Counted from the first letter of the stretch, positions 5,642 through 13,865 are shown. The stretch: DNA of 23,303 nt from DATDAH01 sp036525535 (GCA_036525535.1 DATDAH010000126.1:1-23303); one strand, 5' to 3'. The notes: a model not told the origin generated them from the sequence alone. Made by a program: numbers and translations.

Positions 5642-7529
5642 CCTCGAGGTCCTCGTCGTCGACCAGCGCGCCGGCGAACTGGGCGTGGTACAGCGTGAAG
5701 TAGGCACCCTGGCGGGCCAGGAGCTCGCGATGGGAGCCCTGCTCCACGATCTGGCCGGCGTCCATGACCAGGATGGTGTCGGCGTCGCGGATGGTCGAGA
5801 GCCGGTGGGCGATCACGAAGCTCGTGCGCTGGGAGCGCAATGCCGCCATGGCGTGCTGGACCAGGACCTCGGTCCGGGTGTCGACCGAGCTGGTGGCCTC
5901 GTCGAGCACGAGGATGGTCGGCTCGGCCAGGAAGGCCCTGGCGATCGTGAGCAGCTGCTTCTCGCCGGTGCTGAGGTTGCCGGCGTCGTCGTCGATCACC
6001 GTGTCGTAGCCCTCGGGCAGCGAGTGGACGAAGCGGTCGACGTAGGTCGCCCGGGCCGCCTCGCGGATCTGCTCCTCGGTGGCCTCGAGGTTGCCGTAGG
6101 CGATGTTGTCCCGGATGGTGCCGCCGAACAGCCAGGTGTCCTGCAGCACCATGGCGATGTCGGCCCGCAGGCTGCGCCGACTGATGGTGGCGATGTCGGT
6201 CCCGTCGAGGGTGATCCGACCACCGTCGAGCTCGTAGAAGCGCATGAGCAGGTTGACCAGGGTCGTCTTGCCCGCCCCGGTCGGTCCCACGATGGCCACG
6301 GTCTGGCCGGGCTCGGCCACCAGCGAGAGATCGGTGATGAGCGGCTTGTCCGGGTCGTAGGAGAAGGTCACGTGGTCGAACTCGACCCGCCCCGGGGCCC
6401 CCGGCGGCGACCCCAGGTCCACACCGGAGTCGGCGACCTCCTCGCCGGCGTCGAGCAGGGCGAACACCCGCTCGGCGGAGGCCACGCCGGACTGGAGGAC
6501 GTTCATCATCGAGGCGATCTGGGTCAGCGGTTGGCTGAACTGCCGCGAGTACTGGATGAAGGCCTGGACGTCGCCGATGCTCAGCGCGCCCGAGGCCACC
6601 CGCAGGCCGCCGACGACCGCGATGATCACGAAGTTCAGGTTGCTCAGGAACATCATCACCGGCTGGATCGCGCCAGCGATGAACTGGGCGCCGAAGCCGG
6701 CCTCGAAGAGCTCCTCGTTCGTCTCGTTGAACCGGTCCTCGATGTCCTGCTGGCGCCCGAACACCTTGACCAGCGCGTGCCCGGTGAAGGCCTCCTCGAC
6801 CTGGGCGTTCAACGACCCGGTGCGGGCCCACTGGGCCATGAACCGGGACTTGGAGCGGTTGGTGATGAAGCGGACGGTCCACAGGGCGATCGGCACGGTG
6901 ACCAGGGCCACGAGGGCGAGCAGGGGCGAGATGGTCAGCATCACCACCAGCACCCCGACCATGGTGAGCACGGCCGTCAGCATCTGGCTGAGGCTCTGCT
7001 GCATGCTCTGGGCGACGTTGTCGATGTCGTTGGTGACCCGGCTGAGGAGGTCGCCGCGGGGCTGGCCGTCGATGTAGACGAGGGGAAGGCGGTTCAGCTT
7101 CGCCTCGACGTCGGCCCGCAGCCCCTGCATCGACCGTTGGACCACGCCCGCCAGCAGGTAGGCCTGGGCGTAGGCCAGGACCGACGAGCACACGTAGAGG
7201 ACCAGGACCCCGAGCAGGACACGGTGCAAGGCCGGGAAGTCGATGCCGTCGGTCTGGCCGGTGACCCCGTCCACGATGATGTCGGTGGCCCCGCCGAGGA
7301 TCTTCGGGCCGATCACGGACAGGGTGACGCTGGAGACCCCGAGGACGATGACCAGCATCCCGGCGGCCTTGTCGGGCCGGAGGCTCTCGGCCAGCCGTCG
7401 GGTCGCCCCGGCGAGGTCCTCTGGCTTGTCGACCGGCATGCCGGCCGCGGCCATGCGCCCCGGACCCGAGCTCTGCGCGGCCCGGGCCTCGGCCGCCACC
7501 TTCCGGGGATCGATCTCGTCGTCGGTCAC
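5616..7529 (-). CDS. ABC exporter half-transporter, catalytic subunit (TM288-like)
   Basis: A 637-residue fused permease-ATPase. Residues 1-55 form a polar leader, a six-helix exporter domain covers about 55-345, and the nucleotide-binding domain about 380-620. It has Walker A GPTGAGKT (415-422), Q-loop VLQDTWLFGG (461-470), signature LSTGEKQ (519-525), Walker B ILVLDEATSSVD (539-550) with catalytic E544, and switch H575 in IAHRLST. The LSTGE signature departs from LSGGQ, as does LSQGQ in Thermotoga TM288. The GTG start overlaps the stop of the upstream half-transporter by 4 bp, so the two should assemble as a heterodimer in which this subunit supplies the working Glu and His. The substrate is unknown; drugs or lipids are typical. 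Confidence 0.93.
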   Translation of the reverse strand: MTDDEIDPRKVAAEARAAQSSGPGRMAAAGMPVDKPEDLAGATRRLAESLRPDKAAGMLVIVLGVSSVTLSVIGPKILGGATDIIVDGVTGQTDGIDFPALHRVLLGVLVLYVCSSVLAYAQAYLLAGVVQRSMQGLRADVEAKLNRLPLVYIDGQPRGDLLSRVTNDIDNVAQSMQQSLSQMLTAVLTMVGVLVVMLTISPLLALVALVTVPIALWTVRFITNRSKSRFMAQWARTGSLNAQVEEAFTGHALVKVFGRQQDIEDRFNETNEELFEAGFGAQFIAGAIQPVMMFLSNLNFVIIAVVGGLRVASGALSIGDVQAFIQYSRQFSQPLTQIASMMNVLQSGVASAERVFALLDAGEEVADSGVDLGSPPGAPGRVEFDHVTFSYDPDKPLITDLSLVAEPGQTVAIVGPTGAGKTTLVNLLMRFYELDGGRITLDGTDIATISRRSLRADIAMVLQDTWLFGGTIRDNIAYGNLEATEEQIREAARATYVDRFVHSLPEGYDTVIDDDAGNLSTGEKQLLTIARAFLAEPTILVLDEATSSVDTRTEVLVQHAMAALRSQRTSFVIAHRLSTIRDADTILVMDAGQIVEQGSHRELLARQGAYFTLYHAQFAGALVDDEDLEVSGSAGPG

Positions 7530-9310
7530 GCCGCCCCTTCCTCGTGCTGGGACTCGACGATCTCGAGATAGGTGGGGCACTCGGCCAGGAGCTCCTCGTG
7601 GGTCCCGAGGCCCACCTGGGCACCGTCTTCGAGGACGAGGATCTGGTCGGCGTCACGGATCGAGGAGACCCGTTGGCCCACGATCACCACCGTGGCGTCG
7701 GCGGTGTGGGGCCGGAGGGCGGCCCGGACCCGGGCGTCAGTGGTGAGGTCGAGGGCCGAGAACGAATCGTCGAAGAGGTAGATCTGGGGGCCCCGCACGA
7801 GGGCCCGGGCGATGGCCAGGCGCTGACGCTGCCCGCCCGACACGTTGGCGCCGCCCTGGGCGATCCGGGCGTCGAGACCGCCCGGCATCGAGGCGACGAA
7901 GTCCCTGGCCTGGGCCACCTCGAGGGCGGACCAGAGGTCCTCGTCGGTCGCCTCGGGATCGGCGTGGCGCAGGTTGCTGGCCACCGTCCCGGAGAACAGA
8001 TAGGGCTTCTGGGGGATCAGGCCGATCCGGCTCCAGAGGAGCTCGAGGTCGAGCTCGCGGATGTCGACGCCGTCGACGAGCACGGCGCCGGCGGTGACGT
8101 CGAACAGCCGCGGCACCAGGCTGACCAGCGTGGTCTTGCCCGCCCCCGTGCTCCCGATGATCGCCGTGGTCTGGCCGGCCGACGCGGTGAACGAGATGTC
8201 CTCCAGGACCGGGGCCTCCGCCCCGGGGTACCGGAATCCGGCGTTCCGCAGCTCCAGGCTCACCGGCCCGTGGAGCTCGCGCACCGGCGAGGCCACCGAT
8301 GTGACCGTCGACGGGGTGCGCAGCACCTCGATGATCCGCTTCGCGCTGACCCCGGCCCGCGGGATCATGACCATCATGAACGTGGCCATCATCACCGACA
8401 TCAGGATCTGGACGAGGTAGGTGAGGAAGGCGACCAGCTGGCCGACCTGCAGGTCACCGGCGGCGATCCGGTTCGCGCCGATCCACAGGGCGGCCACGCT
8501 CGACCCGTTCAGGACCAGGAGCACGATCGGGAAGAAGAAGGCCATCAGCCGCCCCGCGTGGAGCGAGGTCTCGGTGAGGTCGTCGTTCGCTCGGCCGAAC
8601 CGCGCCACCTCGTCGGGCTCCCGGACGAAGGCCCGAACGACCCGGATCCCCATGATCTGCTCGCGCAGCACCCGGTTCACGACGTCGAGGCGGTCCTGCA
8701 TGTCCCGGAACTGCGGCACCATCCGGGCCACGACGAGGCCGACGGCGATGACGAGCACGGGGATGCTGACCAGCAGCAGCGCCGAGAGGCCCACGTCCTC
8801 GCGGAGGGCGAGGATCACGCCCCCGAGGATGGTGAACGGCGCGGCCAGCAGCAAGGTGCAGGTCATCAGGACCAGCATCTGGACCTGCTGGACGTCGTTG
8901 GTGATCCGGGTGATCAGTGACGGTGAGCCGAAGTGGGCGACTTCGCGGCTGGAGAACCCCGTGACCTGGTGGAACAGGCTCCGGCGGACGTCACGGCCGA
9001 AGCCCATGGCGGCCCGGGCGCCGAAGTAGACGGCCGCGATGGCCAGGGTGACCTGGACGAGGGTGACGACGAGCATCACGGCGCCGATCTCCCGGATGTA
9101 CGCGGTGTCGTTGGCGGCGACGCCGTTGTCGATGAGGTCGGCGTTCAGGGTCGGCAGGTAGAGCAGCGCGATCGACTGGAGCAACTGCAGTACGGCGACC
9201 GCCACCAGGATCCCGCGGTAGCGCCCGAGATGGGACACCAGGAGCCGCCACAGGTTGCGCAGCTCGGAGTCACCCTCGGGGACGCCGAGGCGATGCGAGT
9301 CAGTGGTCAT
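7526..9310 (-). CDS. ABC exporter half-transporter, degenerate-site subunit (TM287-like)
   Basis: A 594-residue exporter half-transporter with the transmembrane domain at about 30-325 and the nucleotide-binding domain at about 348-590. Walker A is GSTGAGKT (386-393), the Q-loop LIPQKPYLFSG (431-441) and the signature VSGGQRQR (490-497). Walker B is IYLFDDSFSALD (510-521): the catalytic Glu is Asp515. The switch histidine is Gln546 (VGQRVSS). The same two changes mark TM287, the degenerate partner in TM287/288. The frame is open upstream through tRNA-Tyr, but the ATG at 9310 follows the tRNA end by 11 bp and gives a sensible N-terminus. No clear Shine-Dalgarno is seen. Expression may rely on the tRNA transcript. 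Confidence 0.93.
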   Translation of the reverse strand: MTTDSHRLGVPEGDSELRNLWRLLVSHLGRYRGILVAVAVLQLLQSIALLYLPTLNADLIDNGVAANDTAYIREIGAVMLVVTLVQVTLAIAAVYFGARAAMGFGRDVRRSLFHQVTGFSSREVAHFGSPSLITRITNDVQQVQMLVLMTCTLLLAAPFTILGGVILALREDVGLSALLLVSIPVLVIAVGLVVARMVPQFRDMQDRLDVVNRVLREQIMGIRVVRAFVREPDEVARFGRANDDLTETSLHAGRLMAFFFPIVLLVLNGSSVAALWIGANRIAAGDLQVGQLVAFLTYLVQILMSVMMATFMMVMIPRAGVSAKRIIEVLRTPSTVTSVASPVRELHGPVSLELRNAGFRYPGAEAPVLEDISFTASAGQTTAIIGSTGAGKTTLVSLVPRLFDVTAGAVLVDGVDIRELDLELLWSRIGLIPQKPYLFSGTVASNLRHADPEATDEDLWSALEVAQARDFVASMPGGLDARIAQGGANVSGGQRQRLAIARALVRGPQIYLFDDSFSALDLTTDARVRAALRPHTADATVVIVGQRVSSIRDADQILVLEDGAQVGLGTHEELLAECPTYLEIVESQHEEGAA

Positions 9311-9321
9311 GGTCAATCGTG

Positions 9322-9403
9322 TGGGCCGGGGAGGATTTGAACCTCCGTAGGCAATGCCGACGGGTTTACAGCCCGTTCCCTTTGGCCACTCGGGCACCGA
9401 CCC
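9322..9403 (-). tRNA. tRNA-Tyr (anticodon GTA), type II with variable arm
   Basis: An 82-nt class II tRNA. The acceptor stem is GGGTCGG/CCGGCCC with one T-G wobble. The D-stem is CCC/GGG. The anticodon stem ACGGG/CCCGT encloses loop CTGTAAA with anticodon GTA. The 13-nt variable arm forms GGC-ATT-GCC. The T-stem GGAGG/CCTCC encloses TTCAAAT, and the discriminator is A. The CCA end is not encoded. It lies directly upstream of the ABC transporter pair on the same strand. Confidence 0.95.
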
Positions 9404-9443
9404 AGGAGCGCACGAGGCTACCGGCCTCGCATCGCCGTGCGGG

Positions 9444-9449
9444 TAGGTT
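9444..9449 (+). promoter_or_regulatory. Possible -10 element for a leaderless yajQ mRNA
   Basis: TAGGTT fits TANNNT and ends seven bases before the yajQ ATG. Transcription would then begin at the start codon itself. No Shine-Dalgarno stands in front of the gene, which fits leaderless translation, common in actinobacteria. Confidence 0.35.
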
Positions 9450-9456
9450 CGCGGCC

Positions 9457-9945
9457 ATGCCGACGTTCGATGTCGTGTCCGAGGTCGACCTCCAGGAGGT
9501 CCGCAACGCCGTGGACCAGGCGTCCCGCGAAGTGACCACCCGGTTCGACTTCAAGGACACCAACTCCCGGGTCGAGCTGGGCGACGGGATCATCACCATG
9601 GCCTCGATCACCGAGGACCGGCTCACCGCCCTGCGCCAGGTCCTCGAGGAGAAGCTGGTCAAGCGCAAGATCTCCCTCAAGGCCATCGAGTTCGGAACCG
9701 TCGAGGTGGCCAGCGGCAGCACCGTGCGCCAGGTGGCGACGCTGAGCGCGGGCATCAACTCCGACAAGTCCCGGGACATCAACAAGTTCCTGAAGGCCCT
9801 CGGCATCAAGGGCCTGACCAGTCAGACCCAGGGCGAGCAGGTCCGGGTCTCTCACAAGAAGCGGGATGCCCTCCAGGAGGCGATGGCGGCCCTGAAGGAG
9901 GAGGACTTCGGCATCCCCCTCCAGTTCCAGAACTTCCGGGACTAG
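9457..9945 (+). CDS. yajQ: YajQ-family (UPF0234) nucleotide-binding protein
   Basis: A 162-residue cytoplasmic protein, the usual length for YajQ. Conserved stretches are MPTFDVVSEVD at the N-terminus, the segment TTRFDFKDTNSRVEL (about 27-41), the lysine-rich ISLKAIEFGTVE, and the C-terminal SDKSRDINKFLKALGIKGL with FGIPLQFQNFRD at the end. It folds as two RNP-like domains. Members bind nucleotides and RNA, and a Xanthomonas member has been reported to bind cyclic di-GMP; the role here is unknown. The ATG at 9457 matches the family start. The gene diverges from tRNA-Tyr (53 bp apart), and its stop codon interlocks with that of the convergent htpX gene. Confidence 0.94.
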   Translation: MPTFDVVSEVDLQEVRNAVDQASREVTTRFDFKDTNSRVELGDGIITMASITEDRLTALRQVLEEKLVKRKISLKAIEFGTVEVASGSTVRQVATLSAGINSDKSRDINKFLKALGIKGLTSQTQGEQVRVSHKKRDALQEAMAALKEEDFGIPLQFQNFRD

Positions 9946-10784
9946 CGGGCGTCCACCGGCTGGCGGAGGCGGGCGATCCGCTCCTCCATGGGCGGGTGGC
10001 TGGCGAAGGCGTTGGCAAAGCTCACCCGCCGGCCCCGCAGCGGGTTGACGATGTACGCCGCCGCCTGCTCGGGCCGGATGTCGGCGGGGATGCGCTGGGC
10101 GTAGGCGTCCAGCTTCTGGAGGGCGGAGGCCAGCGGCGCCCCGGTGCCGATCAACTCGGCGCCGGTGCGGTCCGCTTCGAACTCCCGGCTGCGGGAGAGG
10201 GCCGTCTGCAGCAGCAGGGCCGCCAGGGGCGCCAGGATGATCAGGGCCAGCTCCCCGAAGACGTTGCGGTCCCGATCGCCGCCACCGAAGATCGAGGCCC
10301 ACATGGCCATGCGGGCCACGAAGGTGATGGCCAGGGCCACCGCGGCGGCCACGGACCCGATCAAGATGTCGCGGTTGCCGATGTGGCTGATCTCGTGGGC
10401 CAGGACGCCGCGGAGCTCGTCCCAGGAGAGGGCCTCGAGGATGCCGGCGGTCACCGCCACGGCGGCGTGGTCCGGGTTGCGCCCGGTGGCGAAGGCGTTG
10501 GGCTGGCGCTCCGGGGTGACGTACAGCTTCGGCATCGGCAGGTCGGCGAGCGTGGTGAGCTCCCGCACGATGCGGTACAGCTCGGGCATCTCGGCCTCGG
10601 ACACGGGCTGCGCCCGGGCGGCCTTGATGGCGATGGTGTCGGAGAACCAGTACGAGCCGCCGACGACCACGAGGCCCAGGACGAGGCCGATGATCAGGCC
10701 CCCCTGGCCCCAGAACGAGCCGATGAACAGGAAGAGGCCGCCGAGGGCGGCGAGCAGGGTGAAGGTCTTCAGTGTGTTCTTCAT
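9942..10784 (-). CDS. htpX: HtpX-like M48 zinc metalloprotease
   Basis: A 280-residue membrane protease of the HtpX group, which removes damaged or misfolded membrane proteins. There are two N-terminal transmembrane helices (about 8-25 and 29-47), the zinc motif HEISH (130-134), further helices at about 142-163 and 177-196, and the third ligand E201 in SREFEADRTGA. ATGRNPDHAAVAVTAGIL (99-116) is the conserved strand region before the active site. Length and order match HtpX. It lies 43 bp downstream of the HAD phosphatase gene, and the leader can form two hairpins. No Shine-Dalgarno is visible. Confidence 0.93.
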   Translation of the reverse strand: MKNTLKTFTLLAALGGLFLFIGSFWGQGGLIIGLVLGLVVVGGSYWFSDTIAIKAARAQPVSEAEMPELYRIVRELTTLADLPMPKLYVTPERQPNAFATGRNPDHAAVAVTAGILEALSWDELRGVLAHEISHIGNRDILIGSVAAAVALAITFVARMAMWASIFGGGDRDRNVFGELALIILAPLAALLLQTALSRSREFEADRTGAELIGTGAPLASALQKLDAYAQRIPADIRPEQAAAYIVNPLRGRRVSFANAFASHPPMEERIARLRQPVDAR

Positions 10785-10785
10785 G

Positions 10786-10827
10786 GCACGGGGGACAACG
10801 TGCGAGCGGCGCCGCGCGTTCCCGCGC
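10786..10827 (-). repeat. Two consecutive hairpins in the htpX leader
   Basis: In the minus-strand RNA, GCGCG-GGAA-CGCGC (10814-10827) has a GNRA-type tetraloop directly after the HAD stop codon. GCACG with an 8-nt loop and CGTGC (10786-10803) ends one base before the htpX ATG. Neither is followed by a T-run. They could limit translation or protect mRNA ends. Confidence 0.4.
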
Positions 10828-11340
10828 TCAGTCGTAGTAGCCGCTGTGTATGTAGACGCAGGGCACGCCCTCGCGGTGGAACATGTCCACGTTGCGGCGG
10901 TCGTCCTCGAAGGCCAGGCGGAGGTCGAAGCCGTAGCCGCGGAGCTCGCCGACCGTGCGCTGCTTGAAGGCCCGTGAGGCCTGGTAGTCGCCGAACTCCC
11001 GCATGATGAGCAGGTCCCAGCGCAGCTTGTAGCGCTCCAGCCATCCCAGGGTCTGGCGTTGGACCCGCATCGGGCGGGCCGTCAGCAGGACGATGCGCAG
11101 GCCGTCGTCGAGGCACTCCAGCAGGCGGGCCACCTCGTCCACGAGCTCGTCCTCGCCGCAGGCGGCGAAGAAGGCCTCCCAGTCCCGCCGGGGGAACTCG
11201 AGGTAGTGCTGACGGGTCGAGGCGTCGGAGAGGACCCCGTCCATGTCGAACACCACGGCGGGCCCCGGCGCCACCGGCCCGTCCCGCCACCAGTAGTTCT
11301 CCGGGACCTCCACCTCCGGGAGGCTAGGGCTGTTCCTCAA
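10828..11340 (-). CDS. HAD-superfamily phosphatase, Pnkp 3'-phosphatase-like layout
   Basis: A 170-residue soluble HAD hydrolase. Motif I is FDMDGVLSD (31-39) with nucleophile D32 and acid/base D34, motif II is LLTARP (85-90) with T87, a motif III lysine is likely K126, and motif IV is FEDDRRN (144-150). The order of elements, including the tyrosine-rich insert after motif I, R..T..WL in the middle and NVDMFHREGVPCVYIHSGYYD at the end, resembles the C-terminal phosphatase domain of T4 polynucleotide kinase. I infer nucleic-acid end or nucleotide phosphatase activity; other phosphate esters are possible. The TTG start gives a TTGA overlap with the acs stop; GTG 11313 is an alternative start. 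Confidence 0.82.
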   Translation of the reverse strand: MRNSPSLPEVEVPENYWWRDGPVAPGPAVVFDMDGVLSDASTRQHYLEFPRRDWEAFFAACGEDELVDEVARLLECLDDGLRIVLLTARPMRVQRQTLGWLERYKLRWDLLIMREFGDYQASRAFKQRTVGELRGYGFDLRLAFEDDRRNVDMFHREGVPCVYIHSGYYD

Positions 11341-13295
11341 TCCTCCGGGGGGGCCTCGTCGGCCTTCGCCCGGATCTCGTCGAAGACGGCGGGGTCGGCC
11401 AGGGTGGTGGTGTCGCCGAGGTCACGGCCCTCGGCCACGTCCTTCAGCAGGCGGCGCATGATCTTGCCGCTGCGGGTCTTGGGCAGGTCGGGGACGAGGA
11501 TGGCGGTCTTGGGCCGGGCGGTGGGGCCGATCTTCTTGGCCACGTGCTGGCGCAGCTCCTCGCCCAGCTCCGGCGTCGGCTCGTTCCCGCCCCGCAGGAT
11601 CACGTAGGCGATGATCGCCTGGCCGGTGGTGTCGTCGGCCGCCCCGACGACGGCGGCCTCGGCCACCGCCGGGTGCGACACCAGGGCCGACTCCACCTCG
11701 GTGGTCGAGATCCGGTGGCCGGACACGTTCATGACGTCGTCCACCCGACCGAGCAGCCAGAGGTAGCCGTCCTCGTCGATCTTGGCCCCGTCGCCGGCGA
11801 AGTACCGGCCCTCGAAGCGGCTCCAGTAGGTCTCCCGGTAGCGCTCGGGATCACCCCAGATGCCTCGCAGCATGGCGGGCCACGGGCGGGTCAGGGTGAG
11901 GTATCCCCCGCCCTGGGCCACCGGTTTTCCGGCCTCGTCGACCAGCTCGGCCCCGATCCCGGGCAGGGGGAAGGTGGCCGAGCCCGGCTTGGTCGTCGTG
12001 ACGCCCGGCAGGGGGGTGATCATGTGCCCGCCGGTCTCGGTCTGCCACCACGTGTCCACGATCGGGCAGCGCTCGCCACCGATGTGCTGGTGGTACCACA
12101 TCCAGGCCTCGGGGTTGATGGGCTCGCCCACGGTGCCCAGCAGGCGGAGCGAGGAGAGGTCCTTGCTGGCGGGCTCGTCGGGTCCCCACTTCATGAACGT
12201 CCGGATGGCGGTGGGGGCCGTGTAGAGCTGGGTCACGCCGTACTTCTCGACGATCTCCCACAGCCGGGCCTTGTGCGGGTGGTCCGGCGTGCCCTCGTAC
12301 ATGACCGACGTGGCCCCGTTGGTCAGCGGCCCGTAGACGATGTAGCTGTGGCCGGTGACCCAGCCGATGTCCGCCGCGCACCAGTAGACGTCGGTCTCCG
12401 GATGGAGGTCGAAGACCACCTTGTGGGAGAAGGCCGCCTGGGTCAGGTAGCCCCCGGTGGTGTGCATGATCCCCTTGGGCTTGGCCGTGGTCCCCGACGT
12501 GTACAGCAGGTACAGGAGCTGTTCGGCCTCCATGGGCTCGGCCGGGCAGTCGGCACTCGCGTCGGCCATGAGGTCGTGGTACCAGTGGTCCCGGCCCTCG
12601 ACCAGGTCGATCTCCTGGCCCGTGCGCCGGACCACGACCACGTCGGTGATCGACGGCGTGGCGTCCAGGGCGGCGTCGACGTTGACCTTCAGCCCGGACG
12701 CGCTCCCCCGCCGCCAACCCCCGTCGGCGGTGACCACGACCTTCGCCTCGGCGTCGTTGATGCGGTCGATGAGCGAGTCGGGCGAGAACCCGCCGAAGAC
12801 CACCGAGTGGGCGGCGCCGAGGCGGGCACAGGAGAGCATGGCCACCGGCAGCTCGGGGATCATCGGCATGTAGATGGCGACCCGGTCGCCCTTCACGACG
12901 CCCAGCCCCTTGAGCACGTTGGTGAACCGGCAGACCTCGTCGAGCAGGTCGGCGTAGGTGACCGTGCGGGTGTCACCCGGCTCGCCCTCCCAGTGGAAGG
13001 CGACCTTGTCGCCCTTGCCGGCCTCCACGTGGCGGTCGAGGCAGTTGTACGCGACGTTCAGCTCGCCGTCCCCGAACCACCGGGCGAAGGGCAGGTCCCA
13101 TTCCAGGACCGTCGTGAAGTCCTTCGACCAGGTCAGCAGCTCCCGGGCCTGCCGGGCCCAGAAGGCCTCGTAGTCGGCATCGGCCTCGTCGTAGAGCGAG
13201 CGGTCGGTCACCAGCGCGTCGGCGGTGAACGAGGCGGGCGGCGGAAAGGTGCGCTCCTCCCGGAGGTAGTCCTCGATGGTGGGTTCAGCGGCCAT
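11337..13295 (-). CDS. acs: Acetate-CoA ligase (acetyl-CoA synthetase)
   Basis: A 652-residue cytoplasmic enzyme that makes acetyl-CoA from acetate, CoA and ATP through acetyl-AMP. Length equals that of Salmonella Acs. Visible motifs are the ATP loop YTSGTTAKPKG (265-275), WWQTETGG (416-423) whose second Trp closes the small acetate pocket, the YFAGDGAKIDEDGY hinge region (498-511), SGHRIST (525-531) and PKTRSGKIMRR (605-615). K611 is the catalytic lysine that protein acetyltransferases modify in the family, so regulation by acetylation is possible. The ATG at 13295 lies 9 bp after the DUF2231 stop. A TANNNT-like element overlapping that stop may give the gene its own promoter. Confidence 0.96.
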   Translation of the reverse strand: MAAEPTIEDYLREERTFPPPASFTADALVTDRSLYDEADADYEAFWARQARELLTWSKDFTTVLEWDLPFARWFGDGELNVAYNCLDRHVEAGKGDKVAFHWEGEPGDTRTVTYADLLDEVCRFTNVLKGLGVVKGDRVAIYMPMIPELPVAMLSCARLGAAHSVVFGGFSPDSLIDRINDAEAKVVVTADGGWRRGSASGLKVNVDAALDATPSITDVVVVRRTGQEIDLVEGRDHWYHDLMADASADCPAEPMEAEQLLYLLYTSGTTAKPKGIMHTTGGYLTQAAFSHKVVFDLHPETDVYWCAADIGWVTGHSYIVYGPLTNGATSVMYEGTPDHPHKARLWEIVEKYGVTQLYTAPTAIRTFMKWGPDEPASKDLSSLRLLGTVGEPINPEAWMWYHQHIGGERCPIVDTWWQTETGGHMITPLPGVTTTKPGSATFPLPGIGAELVDEAGKPVAQGGGYLTLTRPWPAMLRGIWGDPERYRETYWSRFEGRYFAGDGAKIDEDGYLWLLGRVDDVMNVSGHRISTTEVESALVSHPAVAEAAVVGAADDTTGQAIIAYVILRGGNEPTPELGEELRQHVAKKIGPTARPKTAILVPDLPKTRSGKIMRRLLKDVAEGRDLGDTTTLADPAVFDEIRAKADEAPPED

Positions 13296-13301
13296 GGTTC
13301 G

Positions 13302-13307
13302 ACCTTA
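13302..13307 (-). promoter_or_regulatory. Possible -10 element or weak ribosome-binding site for acs
   Basis: On the minus strand TAAGGT overlaps the DUF2231 stop codon and ends six bases before the acs ATG. It fits TANNNT for a leaderless transcript; its AAGG could also act as a weak Shine-Dalgarno. Sequence alone cannot separate these readings. Confidence 0.3.
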
Positions 13308-13865
13308 CGCGCCGGTCCGATCGTCGTCGCTCCGAGCCGGGACGACGTCAGACGGCGGGAAGGCCAGATGGCCACCGAGGTAGCCACCGACGGTGGCGGC
13401 CCCCGCGCCCAGCATCCCGAGGGTGATGCCTCGGGCCCGCCGGCCCCGGACCCGGGCCGCCAACGACCAGGCGTAGAAGCCGGAGGCAACGGCGTTGCTC
13501 CCGGCGTGCACGACGCCCACGCGCTGCCGTTCCCGGGGCAGCCGGCTCCAGTCGGCCAGGCCGGTGACGACCGTCGGCAGGGCCGCCGCCAAGCCGAGGG
13601 CGACGAAGACGTCGGACGCGGCTCGCAGGCGCTTCGCCGGGACCAGGTCGAGCACGAAGGCGCTCGTCCAGAACCCGATGGCCAAGTCGGTGAGCACAGG
13701 GTGGACGGGGTGGCCGAGCCACTCGCCCTGGAGGGCGTCGCGCACGTCGCCCGGTGGGAGGGCGTCGTCCACCAGGGCGCGCAGCGCGTCGACCGCGCCG
13801 TCGAGCTCAGTCACGCTCTCCAGGACGGTCGGCGAGAGGATGCGTGGTGCTGGGGCCTCGGTCAT
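13305..13865 (-). CDS. DUF2231 membrane protein
   Basis: A 186-residue membrane protein of unknown function. The family signature WLGHPVHPVLTDLAIGFW (49-66) is followed by a hydrophobic helix, TGLADW (101-106) and HAGSNAVASGFYAWSLAAR (119-137), and YLGGHLAF (161-168) near the end, giving about four transmembrane helices with membrane-embedded histidines. Such His patterns suggest a cofactor or redox role, but none is established. The start is firm: AGGAGG lies six bases before the ATG. It is followed 9 bp later by acs. Confidence 0.88.
   Translation of the reverse strand: MTEAPAPRILSPTVLESVTELDGAVDALRALVDDALPPGDVRDALQGEWLGHPVHPVLTDLAIGFWTSAFVLDLVPAKRLRAASDVFVALGLAAALPTVVTGLADWSRLPRERQRVGVVHAGSNAVASGFYAWSLAARVRGRRARGITLGMLGAGAATVGGYLGGHLAFPPSDVVPARSDDDRTGA

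Noticed and set aside
5685..7571. 628-codon open frame antisense to the ABC transporter gene
   Set aside because: Repetitive polar composition and mirror of a well-supported gene.
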